DNA of 64,000 bases, taken from Tragulus kanchil (taxonomy: Eukaryota; Chordata; Mammalia; Artiodactyla; Tragulidae). Below, piece by piece: positions 36,651-47,405 of the stretch. Location: NCBI GenBank assembly GCA_022376925.1, contig JAIOJX010000032.1, forward strand, positions 116,475,979 to 116,539,978, read 5' to 3'. Position 1 is the stretch's first letter. The number at the start of each line of letters is the position of its first letter. The position numbers and the translations under genes were made by a program. The notes under the pieces are model-generated. The model was not told the origin of the DNA, did no database searches, and saw only the letters and a program-made list of their open reading frames with translations.

Positions 36651-36727
36651 CTCTGTGTAGTCGTGAGTTCCTTGTCTGTGGTATTGGTGCTCTGTGTAGT
36701 CTTGAGTTCCTTGTCTGTGGTATTGGT
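36651..36727. repeat. 39-bp tandem repeat, two units
   Basis: CTCTGTGTAGTCGTGAGTTC begins unit 1 and the same sequence with one change begins at 36690. It lies upstream of duplication 9 and is present once. Confidence 0.88.
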
Positions 36728-37339
36728 CTGGTAGGGGTGGTCTCATTTCATTGTAGCTCAGCAAAACTTACGAGACATTACCCTGGGCTCTCTGCTCATC
36801 TCATTCCATGCTCTTCCTAGGTGATCTTGTCTACTCTCGTGGCTTTAGTTTTATTTAAGTTACATGAGTGACTCAGCAATTTATGTCACCGGTCCAGACC
36901 TCTCTTCAAAACTGGATATCCATCTGCCAAATGTCCCACTGCCAAATGTTTCCTAGGCACCTCAGATTCAAGAGGTGTTGAGTGCTTAGCACACATCAGG
37001 TGTATACCTCTAAAATCACATCCCCAAACTCATGCCTGCATCCTGTGGGATAGTGTTTGGTTGAATGGATTTGTGTAGGCAAAATAAATTCATCAGCTAG
37101 AAACTAGAGTTTATGAGTTATAATTTAAAGAAAAAACAACAGACTCTTGATTTAGATTCTGATATCTTCTTACCCCTGTGCATGGGCTGTTCACTATCAT
37201 AGAAAGTTTATTGCTAGAGACTTCAATGTGAACCAGGGCCCCTGCCCAGCTGTCTCTCAATCACAGCTCTTTTACTCTCTTCCTATCTTTTGTCTCTGCC
37301 TGTCTGTGTGACAGAATGATGACAGCATCCTGTTGCACT

Positions 37340-37535
37340 GGAAAGAACACAGGCTCTGGAGTGAGACAGACCGGGCTTCAGTTCTTGGCACTATCATGTT
37401 TTTAGCTGTGACCTCTTAGGTAACCTCTCTGACTCGTTTTTTCACCTATAAATTGTACAGATCTACCCACCTTACAGCATCACTCTGAATTAATGTGAAA
37501 ATGTAAATAAGAGACTTAGCATATTGTAGGCCATC
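37340..37535 (+). mobile_element. MIR close to ERI3 exon
   Basis: CACAGGCTCTGGAGTGAGAC through TTAGGTAACCTCTCTGACTC to TTAATGTGAAAATGTAAAT follow MIR order. Copied at about 38423-38618 by duplication 9. Confidence 0.7.
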
Positions 37536-37786
37536 AGAAAGCAGTGCCGCTGATAATTATTTTGAATAGAGTCTCCAGGTTCTCGCAGTTGGCTCTGAGG
37601 GCTGTATCTGGAGCCCAGTGTCCAGGATGCTGAAGGTGGGTGCTTTCTTGGGTGGGGTAGGACCCATGGCTGGTGGACTAGCCTTTGAGGGCTCTCTGTC
37701 TTATAGACTCTGTTGGATTTCCTTTCTTAAGACTCCATACCTGGGACACGAATTGCTCAATTTGTTTCTCTCCTCCCTTTCTTCAG

Positions 37787-37859
37787 GCTCCCAGGCCAGT
37801 GCCAGTACTTGGGCTTGCCAGTGGCAGATTACTTCAAGCAGTGGATTAATCTGAAAAAG
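37787..37859 (+). CDS. ERI3: ERI3 internal coding exon, first copy
   Basis: This is a 73-nt exon with a strong acceptor (polypyrimidine tract then CAG at 37784-37786) and donor GTACTG (from 37860). The leading G completes the Met codon begun by AT at 5234-5235. The 24 codons that follow read L-P-G-Q-C-Q-Y-L-G-L-P-V-A-D-Y-F-K-Q-W-I-N-L-K-K, which matches the ERI3 segment directly after the ExoII motif. The frame continues perfectly from the exon at 5144. This copy sits about 100 bp upstream of a duplication junction near 37891. Downstream of its donor the sequence loses about a dozen bases relative to the second copy before jumping back to sequence already seen at 36806. I therefore think this copy is the redundant end of a contig and the copy at 38870 is the one continuous with the real downstream intron. 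The following ERI3 exon was not found in the window. Confidence 0.9.
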
Positions 37860-38869
37860 GTACTGTGTCTGAGCCCTGCCCCGGGTTCTCCCATGCTCTT
37901 CCTAGGTGATCTTGTCTACTCGTGGCTTTAGTTTTATTTAAGTTACATGAGTGACTCAGCAATTTATGTCACCGGTCCAGACCTCTCTTCAAAACTGGAT
38001 ATCCATCTGCCAAATGTCCCACTGCCAAATGTTTCCTAGGCACCTCAGATTCAAGAGGTGTTGAGTGCTTAGCACACATCAGGTGTATACCTCTAAAATC
38101 ACATCCCCAAACTCATGCCTGCATCCTGTGGGATAGTGTTTGGTTGAATGGATTTGTGTAGGCAAAATAAATTCATCAGCTAGAAACTAGAGTTTATGAG
38201 TTATAATTTAAAGAAAAAACAACAGACTCTTGATTTAGATTCTGATATCTTCTTACCCCTGTGCATGGGCTGTTCACTATCATAGAAAGTTTATTGCTAG
38301 AGACTTCAATGTGAACCAGGGCCCCTGCCCAGCTGTCTCTCAATCACAGCTCTTTTACTCTCTTCCTATCTTTTGTCTCTGCCTGTCTGTGTGACAGAAT
38401 GATGACAGCATCCTGTTGCACTGGAAAGAACACAGGCTCTGGAGTGAGACAGACCGGGCTTCAGTTCTTGGCACTATCATGTTTTTAGCTGTGACCTCTT
38501 AGGTAACCTCTCTGACTCGTTTTTTCACCTATAAATTGTACAGATCTACCCACCTTACAGCATCACTCTGAATTAATGTGAAAATGTAAATAAGAGACTT
38601 AGCATATTGTAGGCCATCAGAAAGCAGTGCCGCTGATAATTATTTTGAATAGAGTCTCCAGGTTCTCGCAGTTGGCTCTGAGGGCTGTATCTGGAGCCCA
38701 GTGTCCAGGATGCTGAAGGTGGGTGCTTTCTTGGGTGGGGTAGGACCCATGGCTGGTGGACTAGCCTTTGAGGGCTCTCTGTCTTATAGACTCTGTTGGA
38801 TTTCCTTTCTTAAGACTCCATACCTGGGACACGAATTGCTCAATTTGTTTCTCTCCTCCCTTTCTTCAG

Positions 38870-38942
38870 GCTCCCAGGCCAGTGCCAGTACTTGGGCTTG
38901 CCAGTGGCAGATTACTTCAAGCAGTGGATTAATCTGAAAAAG
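38870..38942 (+). CDS. ERI3: ERI3 internal coding exon, second (duplicate) copy
   Basis: This is an exact 73-nt repeat of the exon at 37787-37859, offset by 1083 bases, with identical acceptor and donor context. Because 73 is not a multiple of three, an mRNA that included both copies would lose the reading frame after the first one, giving a truncated exonuclease without its C-terminal His and Asp motifs. ERI3 is a conserved single-path protein, so either only one copy is spliced or, more likely, the second copy is an assembly artefact. This copy is followed by an uninterrupted intron running to the end of the window and should be preferred in a gene model. Confidence 0.85.
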
Positions 38943-40499
38943 GTACTGTGTCTGAGCCCTGCTGCGTGCTTCCTCGGGTTCTCCCATGCCTCAGACTCTA
39001 CCCCTCTTAACTTTCCTTTTTCATTTCTGTTATTTTCATCTTGTTCTCATTTCTTTTTCTTTTCGTGCTTTTGTTTTCTCAGTACTCCTTCCTCCTCCTC
39101 CATAGCTAGCGTGCACTGGAAGGTTGTGGTTACTTCTGGGAGTGGGGAGCTGCATGAGGGACCAGGCTGCTGGGTGGAGTTTGGCACCGCCCTCCTTGGT
39201 GTCACCCAGATCTGCAGAGAAGTCCCGGTTCAGGGGAGTTTCCAGTTCTTGCTCGGAGCTCCCCTTCTGGGCTTAGCTGCATTGCCTCTAGGAGGGAGGT
39301 AGTCCTAGCTGAGCCTCTGGGAGAGTGCCATGAGTGTGACCTCCTGGCTGGCCCTGGTGTGGCCTTCTGGTGGGGAGGTGGAGTTGGTTCGAGCTGGCTT
39401 TGGTTCTGTCTAGCTCCAGCCAGGCTGCTCGTGGGAGAAGGGCTGTGGACGCCCACTTCCCTTTGGGCATGGGGGAGGAGGCTGGCACTCAGGGAGCACC
39501 AAGCACCTGGGAGTAGGCGCTGAGGCTGTGGACCAGGAGGGACCCCATGCAGCTCGGAAAGTGGGCCCTGGCAAAGAATGAATCACCCAGAAAACTGCTT
39601 TCCTAGTGTGTGCTGTACTTCCTAGATAAGCAGAAGGGAGTTGAAGGAATTGCCTCCCCAGATCCCTGACTCTGGGAGGCCCAAGCTCCTCAGGAGACTA
39701 ACTCCTGTGAATCCCTCTGGTGGAGGGACAACAGACAGGGGGCAGCCCCAGGAAGCTCAGAGGAGGGAGAACGCCTCAGGAGTCAGAGTAGTGGTTCCTA
39801 GGGGGCTCAGAAAAAGGAAAGGTCTTAGAGAGCCAGGCCCTCTGGTGTTGTGGGGATTTGGGTCTTGAACTGAGCCTTTAAGGACAATGGAATCGGGATC
39901 TGGGGAGGGAACTTCTGGGTAGGGGAGCAGCATGCTTTGGTGTGGGGCGGTGCTGCAGGGGAGCAAGCGTTTGCAAGAGCGGTGGAGGACAACGACCGTG
40001 GACTTTGTTCTGTAGGTCTCTGGGCAGCCGCTCTCTGGCTCTCTGCGGCAGCATGTATGAGCTCCTTTTCTGTCACCTGGGTGCGGGTCCTTTGCCCTCT
40101 GGCTTGTCTGTGTTTTGACCCCTCCCCACCTCTTCCACTGATCCCCTTGCAGCTGAACACCAAATGCTTACTACCTTCTGGTTGTGGCTGAGGAGGTCAG
40201 ACTCTGTCCTGCCTTTTGGCCTTGGCCTGAGACCTTCCCTTCGTCCAGATCACCCCAGTTATCTTCATCAGGCATATTTCCTCTCCTTGATTCAGCTCAG
40301 GTCTCACCTCCGCTGAGAAGCTCAGAGTTGACCCCTTGCCTCTGCAGGGCTTGCAAATACTCTGTGTATCAGTGATCTTCAAGGGTTGAAACTGAGTCCA
40401 TGTGTTTCCTTGCAGACATGTCCCTCTGAGCGTAGAGACTGAGCCTGGTTCCTCTCTGTGCCCCCAGTGGCCAGATCAAGGCTCAGTGCAGAGTGTGTG

Positions 40500-40745
40500 C
40501 CAGTGAACAATTGCTGGCTGGTTGACTGATCTTTGAGAGTTGGCTCCAGAGAGCGCCTCTCACGCAGACCTTGGCAGGGCTACGCATGCGGGTGTGGCCA
40601 GGCCTGTGCGCCTGGAAGACGGCGTGCCAGCTGTCAGAGTGCATCTGAGGCTGCTTGCTGGCCTCGGCAAATGCAATGTGAAGGCCCGGCCAGGCGAGGC
40701 AGGCGCTGACCATGAACAATTGCTCTGTGAAGTTCACTAGACTTT
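40500..40745. other. CpG-containing unique block, no gene assigned
   Basis: Unusually many CpG for this intron (ACGCAGACC, CTACGCATGCGGG, GTGCGCC, GACGGCGTGCC, GGCCCGGCCAGGCGAGG). Both strands carry open frames of about 66 and 112 codons, but I recognise no protein and see no convincing exon borders. Could be a regulatory element or old exon-like relic. Confidence 0.3.
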
Positions 40746-41751
40746 TTGGTGTATGGATCGCTCTCTGCCTCCAGGTTCCTTGGCAGAGAGGCAAGAAGGC
40801 AGCTGACCTGTGTGATAACATTGCTACCCGGGACTACCTTGGAGCTGCTGGCAGTGGAGGCGGCTGTGCTGAGCCATAGAGGGGGAATGGGTACCAGGGG
40901 GAACGGAGGACTCAGCGATTGCCTCTTTGGAGGTAAACCGAGCCGGTCTAAGAAAAACCAGGGGTCTCACCCCTTCTTCTCTTCCCTCCAGCTACATTGT
41001 GTTCCAGCTGCGCTTGAGGGCCCAGCAGGAAAGATGATTCAACCGTAGTCCTCTCAGCAGCCATTCAAGACAGGGAGGCTGCAGCGCCCTGGAGTCCAGG
41101 CACACAGCGATCCTTCTGACCTTTATACTGCGTGACTTAGCATAGGCTGCACAAAGATTCCTGCACCTTTAAGAAGAGCAATGAGAAAAGCTAAGCCAGA
41201 GAGGCCATTGCCAAGGTTGTGGGAGCACCATGTATAAGCTTTACCCCAGTCTTCTTTCCCCACGTGGGACCCAGGCCCTGGCTGCCTGTGGGCGCCTTGC
41301 CTGTCCTTGACCTTTTTCCTGTCGCCTTCCCTTCCTCTCCTCTTCTGAATGCCCTAGCTGGGTTTTGCCCCATGAAAAGAATGGGGAGGCTCCGGGTCTG
41401 ACGGGCCACCTAGACCTGCTGAGTGAGCGAGCGACTAGGGCTGAGGTCCCCGTCTGCAATTGATGGAGGCCTCCCATCTGAGCAGAGGTGGAATGTCGTC
41501 TTTCAGCCACCTTGTCCTGTCCAGAGGTGGTGTGGGAAGCCTCAGGGAAGGGCAGCTCTTTCAGGGCCAGGTCTCCACTTCTTCCACCTCCACTTCGTTT
41601 CCCTGTAGCAGAGAGGAGCAAGCTAGTGTTTGCCGACATTTGGAATGTCACTGAATGATCTATATGTGTATTGAACTGTCAGCTTAGAGAGGACTTGGGG
41701 CATGCTTCCAGCAGCCTCCAGGAGGTCAGAGCTGTCACTGAGGGACCAGAA

Positions 41752-41985
41752 AAGTGTATACACACGTGCACATGCGCACGTATACACATGTGTACTCATG
41801 TGAATGATTACACTCAAGCAAGTGTACCCAAAACTGTATGCATGTATCCATACTTGAATACCTGTGTATCCACATACTCACCTGCAGAAACATGAAAATA
41901 CACACAAGCACAAATGTATTTGTATATATACATGTCCATAAACTGCAAAGGCACGTGCACCTATATAAACATACACATCTGCATC
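41752..41985. repeat. Imperfect CA/TA alternating tract
   Basis: About 230 bases dominated by GTATACACACGTGCACATGC-like text with TATATACATG and CACGTGCACC. Purine-pyrimidine alternation is strong but imperfect. Confidence 0.7.
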
Positions 41986-42522
41986 AATAAACAAAATATT
42001 CTTGAGTGCCTTCTGTGTTCCTGGTACTATGCTGGGCCTTGGGGATATAAGAGAAAATATACATGTTAAACAAACAATTTAAATTGTGTGATAACCCCAA
42101 AAAGTTCAGAGTCATAGGATCAGATCCCAAGGGATATGAGCGCTTATCATAGGAGAGTATCACCTGACTTAGTGGGGTGAAGGGGAGGAAGAGGGTCTAG
42201 GCTGAGACCTGGGGGTGAGCGGGAATCAGCTGAGCAGAGGAGACTGCCTGTGGCAGGCCGCTGGGTGAAAGAAGCCTGGCCGCTTTCATGGAGTTGGAAT
42301 GTAAGTTCGAAGAGGGCTGGGCGTGCTTGTCCCTTCTGTTCCCTCTGTGTTCTCGTCACTCTGGATAGTCCCTGGCACAGTGTGTAAGGCACAGTCCCAC
42401 GGACAGTGTGTAACTGTGGTTTGCTGGGCGAATGGCTCTCTGAAGTGAATGTGGGAAGGAGAGAAGGCTGACCTGAGATAAACCTGGAGGGGAGGCAGCA
42501 GTGTGTCAACCAGACGTTAGGT

Positions 42523-42792
42523 GTTTTTGGGGGGGGCGGGGGTTAGCCACTACTGTTGGTCTTTCGTTTATTTATCTTTGTTCTTTGGCCTGGGTGGGCC
42601 TCCCATTGCAGTGGCCTCTCTCACTGCAGAGCACCGGCTCTAAGCGCATGTGCTCCAGAGCTCCGGCTCGGTAGTTGAACACATTGGTCCAGCCGCTCCG
42701 TGGCACGTGGGATCTTCCCAGGCCAGGGATTGAACCAGCGCCCCTTGCACTGCAAGGCGGTGTCCTTACCCACTGGACCACCAGGGAAACCC
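42523..42792 (-). mobile_element. CHR-type SINE with 12-bp target-site duplication
   Basis: Reverse-oriented CHR SINE (GTGGGATCTTCCCAGGCCAG, GGACCACCAGGGAAACCCC). It is flanked by CAGACGTTAGGT at 42511-42522 and again at 42793-42804. Also present at 43632-43901 through duplication 10. Confidence 0.9.
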
Positions 42793-43631
42793 CAGACGTT
42801 AGGTTTTGATCTTTGTAGGGTGAGGGGAAGTGACTGAAGGGTGGTAAACATAGGAGAGGCATCGTCTGATTTGTATTTTGGAGAAGCCCTCTGGCTGCAG
42901 TGTAGAGAGAGCTGGGAGTAGAAATGGGACCACTGTAGAGCTGTCGTTGGGGTATTGGGATGGGCAGATCTCTGTGTGAGCAGCGTGGCTGAACTCACAG
43001 CATCCCCAGCCCCCATTCATTGAATGCCAGGAGAGTACCTCCAGGTCACTGTGACAGTGGAAAATGCCTCCCCTCAGCAGACATACATTAGTGTGAGGGG
43101 AGCTTGGGAGTGGCTGAACCACAGAATAACCATTGCATCCACAATGGGGGAAGGGGGAAAGAGAAAATATACATGTTAAACAAACAATTTAAATTGTGTG
43201 ATAACCCCAAAAGTTCAGAGTCATAGGATCAGATCCCAAGGGATATGAGCGCTTATCATAGGAGAGTATCACCTGACTTAGTGGGGTGAAGGGGAGGAAG
43301 AGGGTCTAGGCTGAGACCTGGGGGTGAGCGGGAATCAGCTGAGCAGAGGAGACTGCCTGTGGCAGGCCGCTGGGTGAAAGAAGCCTGGCCGCTTTCATGG
43401 AGTTGGAATGTAAGTTCGAAGAGGGCTGGGCGTGCTTGTCCCTTCTGTTCCCTCTGTGTTCTCGTCACTCTGGATAGTCCCTGGCACAGTGTGTAAGGCA
43501 CAGTCCCACGGACAGTGTGTAACTGTGGTTTGCTGGGCGAATGGCTCTCTGAAGTGAATGTGGGAAGGAGAGAAGGCTGACCTGAGATAAACCTGGAGGG
43601 GAGGCAGCAGTGTGTCAACCAGACGTTAGGT

Positions 43632-43901
43632 GTTTTTGGGGGGGGCGGGGGTTAGCCACTACTGTTGGTCTTTCGTTTATTTATCTTTGTTCTTTGGCCT
43701 GGGTGGGCCTCCCATTGCAGTGGCCTCTCTCACTGCAGAGCACCGGCTCTAAGCGCATGTGCTCCAGAGCTCCGGCTCGGTAGTTGAACACATTGGTCCA
43801 GCCGCTCCGTGGCACGTGGGATCTTCCCAGGCCAGGGATTGAACCAGCGCCCCTTGCACTGCAAGGCGGTGTCCTTACCCACTGGACCACCAGGGAAACC
43901 C
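43632..43901 (-). mobile_element. CHR-type SINE (duplicate copy)
   Basis: Same insertion as 42523-42792, with the same flanking CAGACGTTAGGT at 43620-43631 and 43902-43913. Sharing of both flanks shows that it was copied with its surroundings, not inserted twice. Confidence 0.9.
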
Positions 43902-43951
43902 CAGACGTTAGGTTTTGATCTTTGTAGGGTGAGGGGAAGTGACTGAAGGGT

Positions 43952-46200
43952 GGTAAACATAGGAGAGGCATCGTCTGATTTGTATTTTGGAGAAGCCCTC
44001 TGGCTGCAGTGTAGAGAGAGCTGGGAGTAGAAATGGGACCACTGTAGAGCTGTCGTTGGGGTATTGGGATGGGCAGATCTCTGTGTGAGCAGCGTGGCTG
44101 AACTCACAGCATCCCCAGCCCCCATTCATTGAATGCCAGGAGAGTACCCTTCTCCAGGTCACTGTGACAGTGGAAAATGCCCCCTCCCCCTCAGCAGACA
44201 TACATTTCCAGTGGCCTGACTGGGGCAGGCTTGGGGAGGTGCCACCTCTGCTTGAGAACCACAGAATTAGACCATTGCTGTAGTCCAGGTGGAAGATGAT
44301 GGTTACTGGAATTAAGGGATAGTAGTGGAAATGTAGAAAAATGGTCTGAGTCTAGACTGTTAAATGGTACAACCCGTTCTCCTGTGGTGCAACATAGGCC
44401 TCCCCCGAAATCACCACGCTCTGGAAAGTTGTGCAGTAAAAATGGGGTTAGGAGCACAGTCTTCACAAACTTTGTCAGCAGTACACGAAAAGAGATGGGA
44501 ATGTAATTTAAAAAGCCAACAAAAACTATGGGCAGTATGATTTTACATGTACTAAATGGTTAAGAAATAATCTAAATACTACGATAAGTGTGGCATTTTA
44601 CCTTGAAGAAAACATGATGTTTGTGGAAATGCACGTGAGAAGGGTGGCAGCTTGTGAGTTCCTGTGAGGTGGCGGAAGGAGAGTCCTCAGGAACCAGAGA
44701 TTGTAACCAGGTGGATGCAGCTTGTAGCACATGTGATGGTCCAGGTAGCCGGTGTGTGTTTGGAGTTTGTGCATTATGTGCATCCTCACACAACTCTGTA
44801 TAGCTGGGTGTGGTTTCCTGGCTTTATCTCAGGGTGTTTATGGACGAAGTCTCACATAAATGCACAGTGTGCATTCTGCTGAATCGTTCCCTAATACTTC
44901 AGTTGCATGGGAACAAATTTGCTCTTCTAAAACGAGTGTTGGAGCAGAATTGACTGCAGTAGATGAGAAATGGGGACCGATAGGCTGAGAGGGTTGAGGA
45001 TGACAGAGGAGACCATCATAACTCCAAGGATCTGAAAAAAGTTTGGACTGAAGGGGGTGGGGTAAACATAGGAGAGGCATCGTCTGATTTGTATTTTGGA
45101 GAAGCCCTCTGGCTGCAGTGTAGAGAGAGCTGGGAGTAGAAATGGGACCACTGTAGAGCTGTCGTTGGGGTATTGGGATGGGCAGATCTCTGTGTGAGCA
45201 GCGTGGCTGAACTCACAGCATCCCCAGCCCCCATTCATTGAATGCCAGGAGAGTACCCTTCTCCAGGTCACTGTGACAGTGGAAAATGCCCCCTCCCCCT
45301 CAGCAGACATACATTTCCAGTGGCCTGACTGGGGCAGGCTTGGGGAGGTGCCACCTCTGCTTGAGAACCACAGAATTAGACCATTGCTGTAGTCCAGGTG
45401 GAAGATGATGGTTACTGGAATTAAGGGATAGTAGTGGAAATGTAGAAAAATGGTCTGAGTCTAGACTGTTAAATGGTACAACCCGTTCTCCTGTGGTGCA
45501 ACATAGGCCTCCCCCGAAATCACCACGCTCTGGAAAGTTGTGCAGTAAAAATGGGGTTAGGAGCACAGTCTTCACAAACTTTGTCAGCAGTACACGAAAA
45601 GAGATGGGAATGTAATTTAAAAAGCCAACAAAAACTATGGGCAGTATGATTTTACATGTACTAAATGGTTAAGAAATAATCTAAATACTACGATAAGTGT
45701 GGCATTTTACCTTGAAGAAAACATGATGTTTGTGGAAATGCACGTGAGAAGGGTGGCAGCTTGTGAGTTCCTGTGAGGTGGCGGAAGGAGAGTCCTCAGG
45801 AACCAGAGATTGTAACCAGGTGGATGCAGCTTGTAGCACATGTGATGGTCCAGGTAGCCGGTGTGTGTTTGGAGTTTGTGCATTATGTGCATCCTCACAC
45901 AACTCTGTATAGCTGGGTGTGGTTTCCTGGCTTTATCTCAGGGTGTTTATGGACGAAGTCTCACATAAATGCACAGTGTGCATTCTGCTGAATCGTTCCC
46001 TAATACTTCAGTTGCATGGGAACAAATTTGCTCTTCTAAAACGAGTGTTGGAGCAGAATTGACTGCAGTAGATGAGAAATGGGGACCGATAGGCTGAGAG
46101 GGTTGAGGATGACAGAGGAGACCATCATAACTCCAAGGTTTATGATCTGAGCAACTGGGAGAAGTAGAATGAATTTACTCAGATAATAGAAGAAGTTTGG
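43952..46200. repeat. Direct tandem duplication 11 (unit 1109 bp)
   Basis: Sequence from 43952 recurs from 45061. The start block also occurs at 42842, so it is present three times. The tail of copy 1 (about 45030-45060) has lost about 50 bases relative to 46137-46210. Confidence 0.95.
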
Positions 46201-46544
46201 GGATTGGAAGAGAAGGTGAATTCACTGTGAAACTTGTTGAGTTAAATGCCACGGAGACATTCTTGTGAAGTTGTTGAAGATATTTGAGTCTGGGGCTCAG
46301 GGATAAGGTCTGGACAAGAGATACAGATTTGGGGGCATTATTTTTTGAGGGGAGCACATTATTGGTGTGTGAATGATAATTGAAGCCATGGGAAAGGAGT
46401 GATTCAGATGAGAAGAAAAAAGAGCCTACTAGCCCAGAACATTGGAAAATAGCTGTGTTTGATAGAAAGAAGAGGGAGAGTCAGAACTCGAGGAGGAGGA
46501 GCAGTGGTCACTAGTAGTAAGGATAGTACTTCCTATTTAATGGC

Positions 46545-47150
46545 TGGAGGTGTGTCCTAGGCCTGGTGTGTCCAGTATAGTTACCACTAGCCATCTGTAG
46601 CAGTGGAGTACTTGAAGTGTAGCCAGTGTGACTGATGAGCAAATCTTACATTTATTTGATTTTAATTAAATGTAAGTTAAAAACTTTTAAGAAGAACTTT
46701 TAAGTATATTTAGAACTGGATTAGTGAATCTGCATTTTCAACTGTTGATCCCTGGCTTGGGAAGATCCCACATATGGAGGAAAAACTAAGCCCATGCTCC
46801 ACAGCTACTGAGCCCGAGCTCTAGGGCCCATGATCCACAACAAGAGAAGCCCTACCAGTGAGAAGCCCATGCATCGCACTGTAACTAGAGAAAGCTCACA
46901 TGCAGCAACAAAGACCCAGCACAGCCAAGAATAAATAAATCTTAAAAAAAATAAATACAGATCAGGTATTTCTGATGAAGATGTAGCATCTCAACTGAGA
47001 TATAAGTGTAAATTACATACTTAGTATGAAAAAATACAAAATATTTCATCAATAATTTTTTATATTGAGTCCATATTGAAATGATAATCTTTGAATATAC
47101 CAAATTAAATATAGTCTTAAAATTAATTTCACTTGTTTATTTTTTACTTG
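46545..47150. mobile_element. Ancient AT-rich interspersed repeat, split by CHR SINE
   Basis: ATAGTTACCACTAGCCATCT, then TGATTTTAATTAAATGTAAG, and after the SINE AAATATTTCATCAATAATTT and AAAATTAATTTCACTTGTTT. This is a text familiar from old mammalian DNA-transposon-like repeats; I am not sure of the family name. Confidence 0.55.
46742..46957 (+). mobile_element. CHR-type SINE, 5'-truncated
   Basis: Starts in the TTGATCCCTGGCTTGGGAAG box and runs through TGCTCCACAGCTACTGAGCC to an AATAAATAAATCTTAAAA tail. It interrupts an older AT-rich interspersed repeat at 46545-47150. Confidence 0.85.
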
Positions 47151-47405
47151 AGCTGGGCACTCAGTTTGTAAATTGCTTACATGACTCACGTCAGGTTTGT
47201 GCTGGACAGCGCTGTGCCAAGTGCTATGCTCAGGTAGCCTACGTTAGCTAATTCTCACAACCCTGTCCAGTAGTTCCTATTATGTTTTACATTTTAAGAT
47301 TGAAAAAATGGAGGGCCCGGAGTGATGACAAACCTTGCTCAGGGTCTCACTTTGGTGCAGGACAGAGCTAGAACTGAAATTTAGTTTTGCCTGACTCCGT
47401 GCTGT
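47150..47405 (-). mobile_element. MIR
   Basis: Landmarks are AGCGCTGTGCCAAGTGCTAT, CTAATTCTCACAACCCTGTC and CAGAGCTAGAACTGAAATTT, in reverse MIR order. Confidence 0.65.

Larger units (their letters stand above)
5236..37786 (+). other. ERI3: Large ERI3 intron between the 92-nt and 73-nt exons
   Basis: This intron spans 32.55 kb as written and is bounded by the GTGAGT donor at 5236 and the CAG acceptor ending at 37786. It contains the CFL1 processed pseudogene, Bov-tA and CHR SINEs, MIR/L2/L1 fossils and seven complete 1.1-kb direct duplications. Removing those duplications leaves about 24.8 kb, which is the length I would expect if the copies are overlap artefacts. No other coding exon was recognised on either strand. 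Confidence 0.85.
36806..38990. repeat. Direct tandem duplication 9 (unit ~1085 bp), includes ERI3 exon
   Basis: Sequence from 36806 recurs from 37891, with the offset becoming 1083 after a two-base loss near 37920 in copy 2. The end of copy 1 (37879-37896) equals 38962-38990 minus about a dozen bases, then joins through shared CCCATGC. The 73-nt ERI3 exon is contained in both copies. Confidence 0.95.
42051..44290. repeat. Direct tandem duplication 10 (unit ~1110 bp)
   Basis: Sequence from 42051 recurs from 43161 (offset 1110, then 1109 after one A is lost). Bases 43035-43160 are a degraded version of 44150-44290, with many small gaps and substitutions, whereas upstream of 43030 the copies are nearly identical. 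A CHR SINE with its target-site duplications is carried in both copies. Confidence 0.95.
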
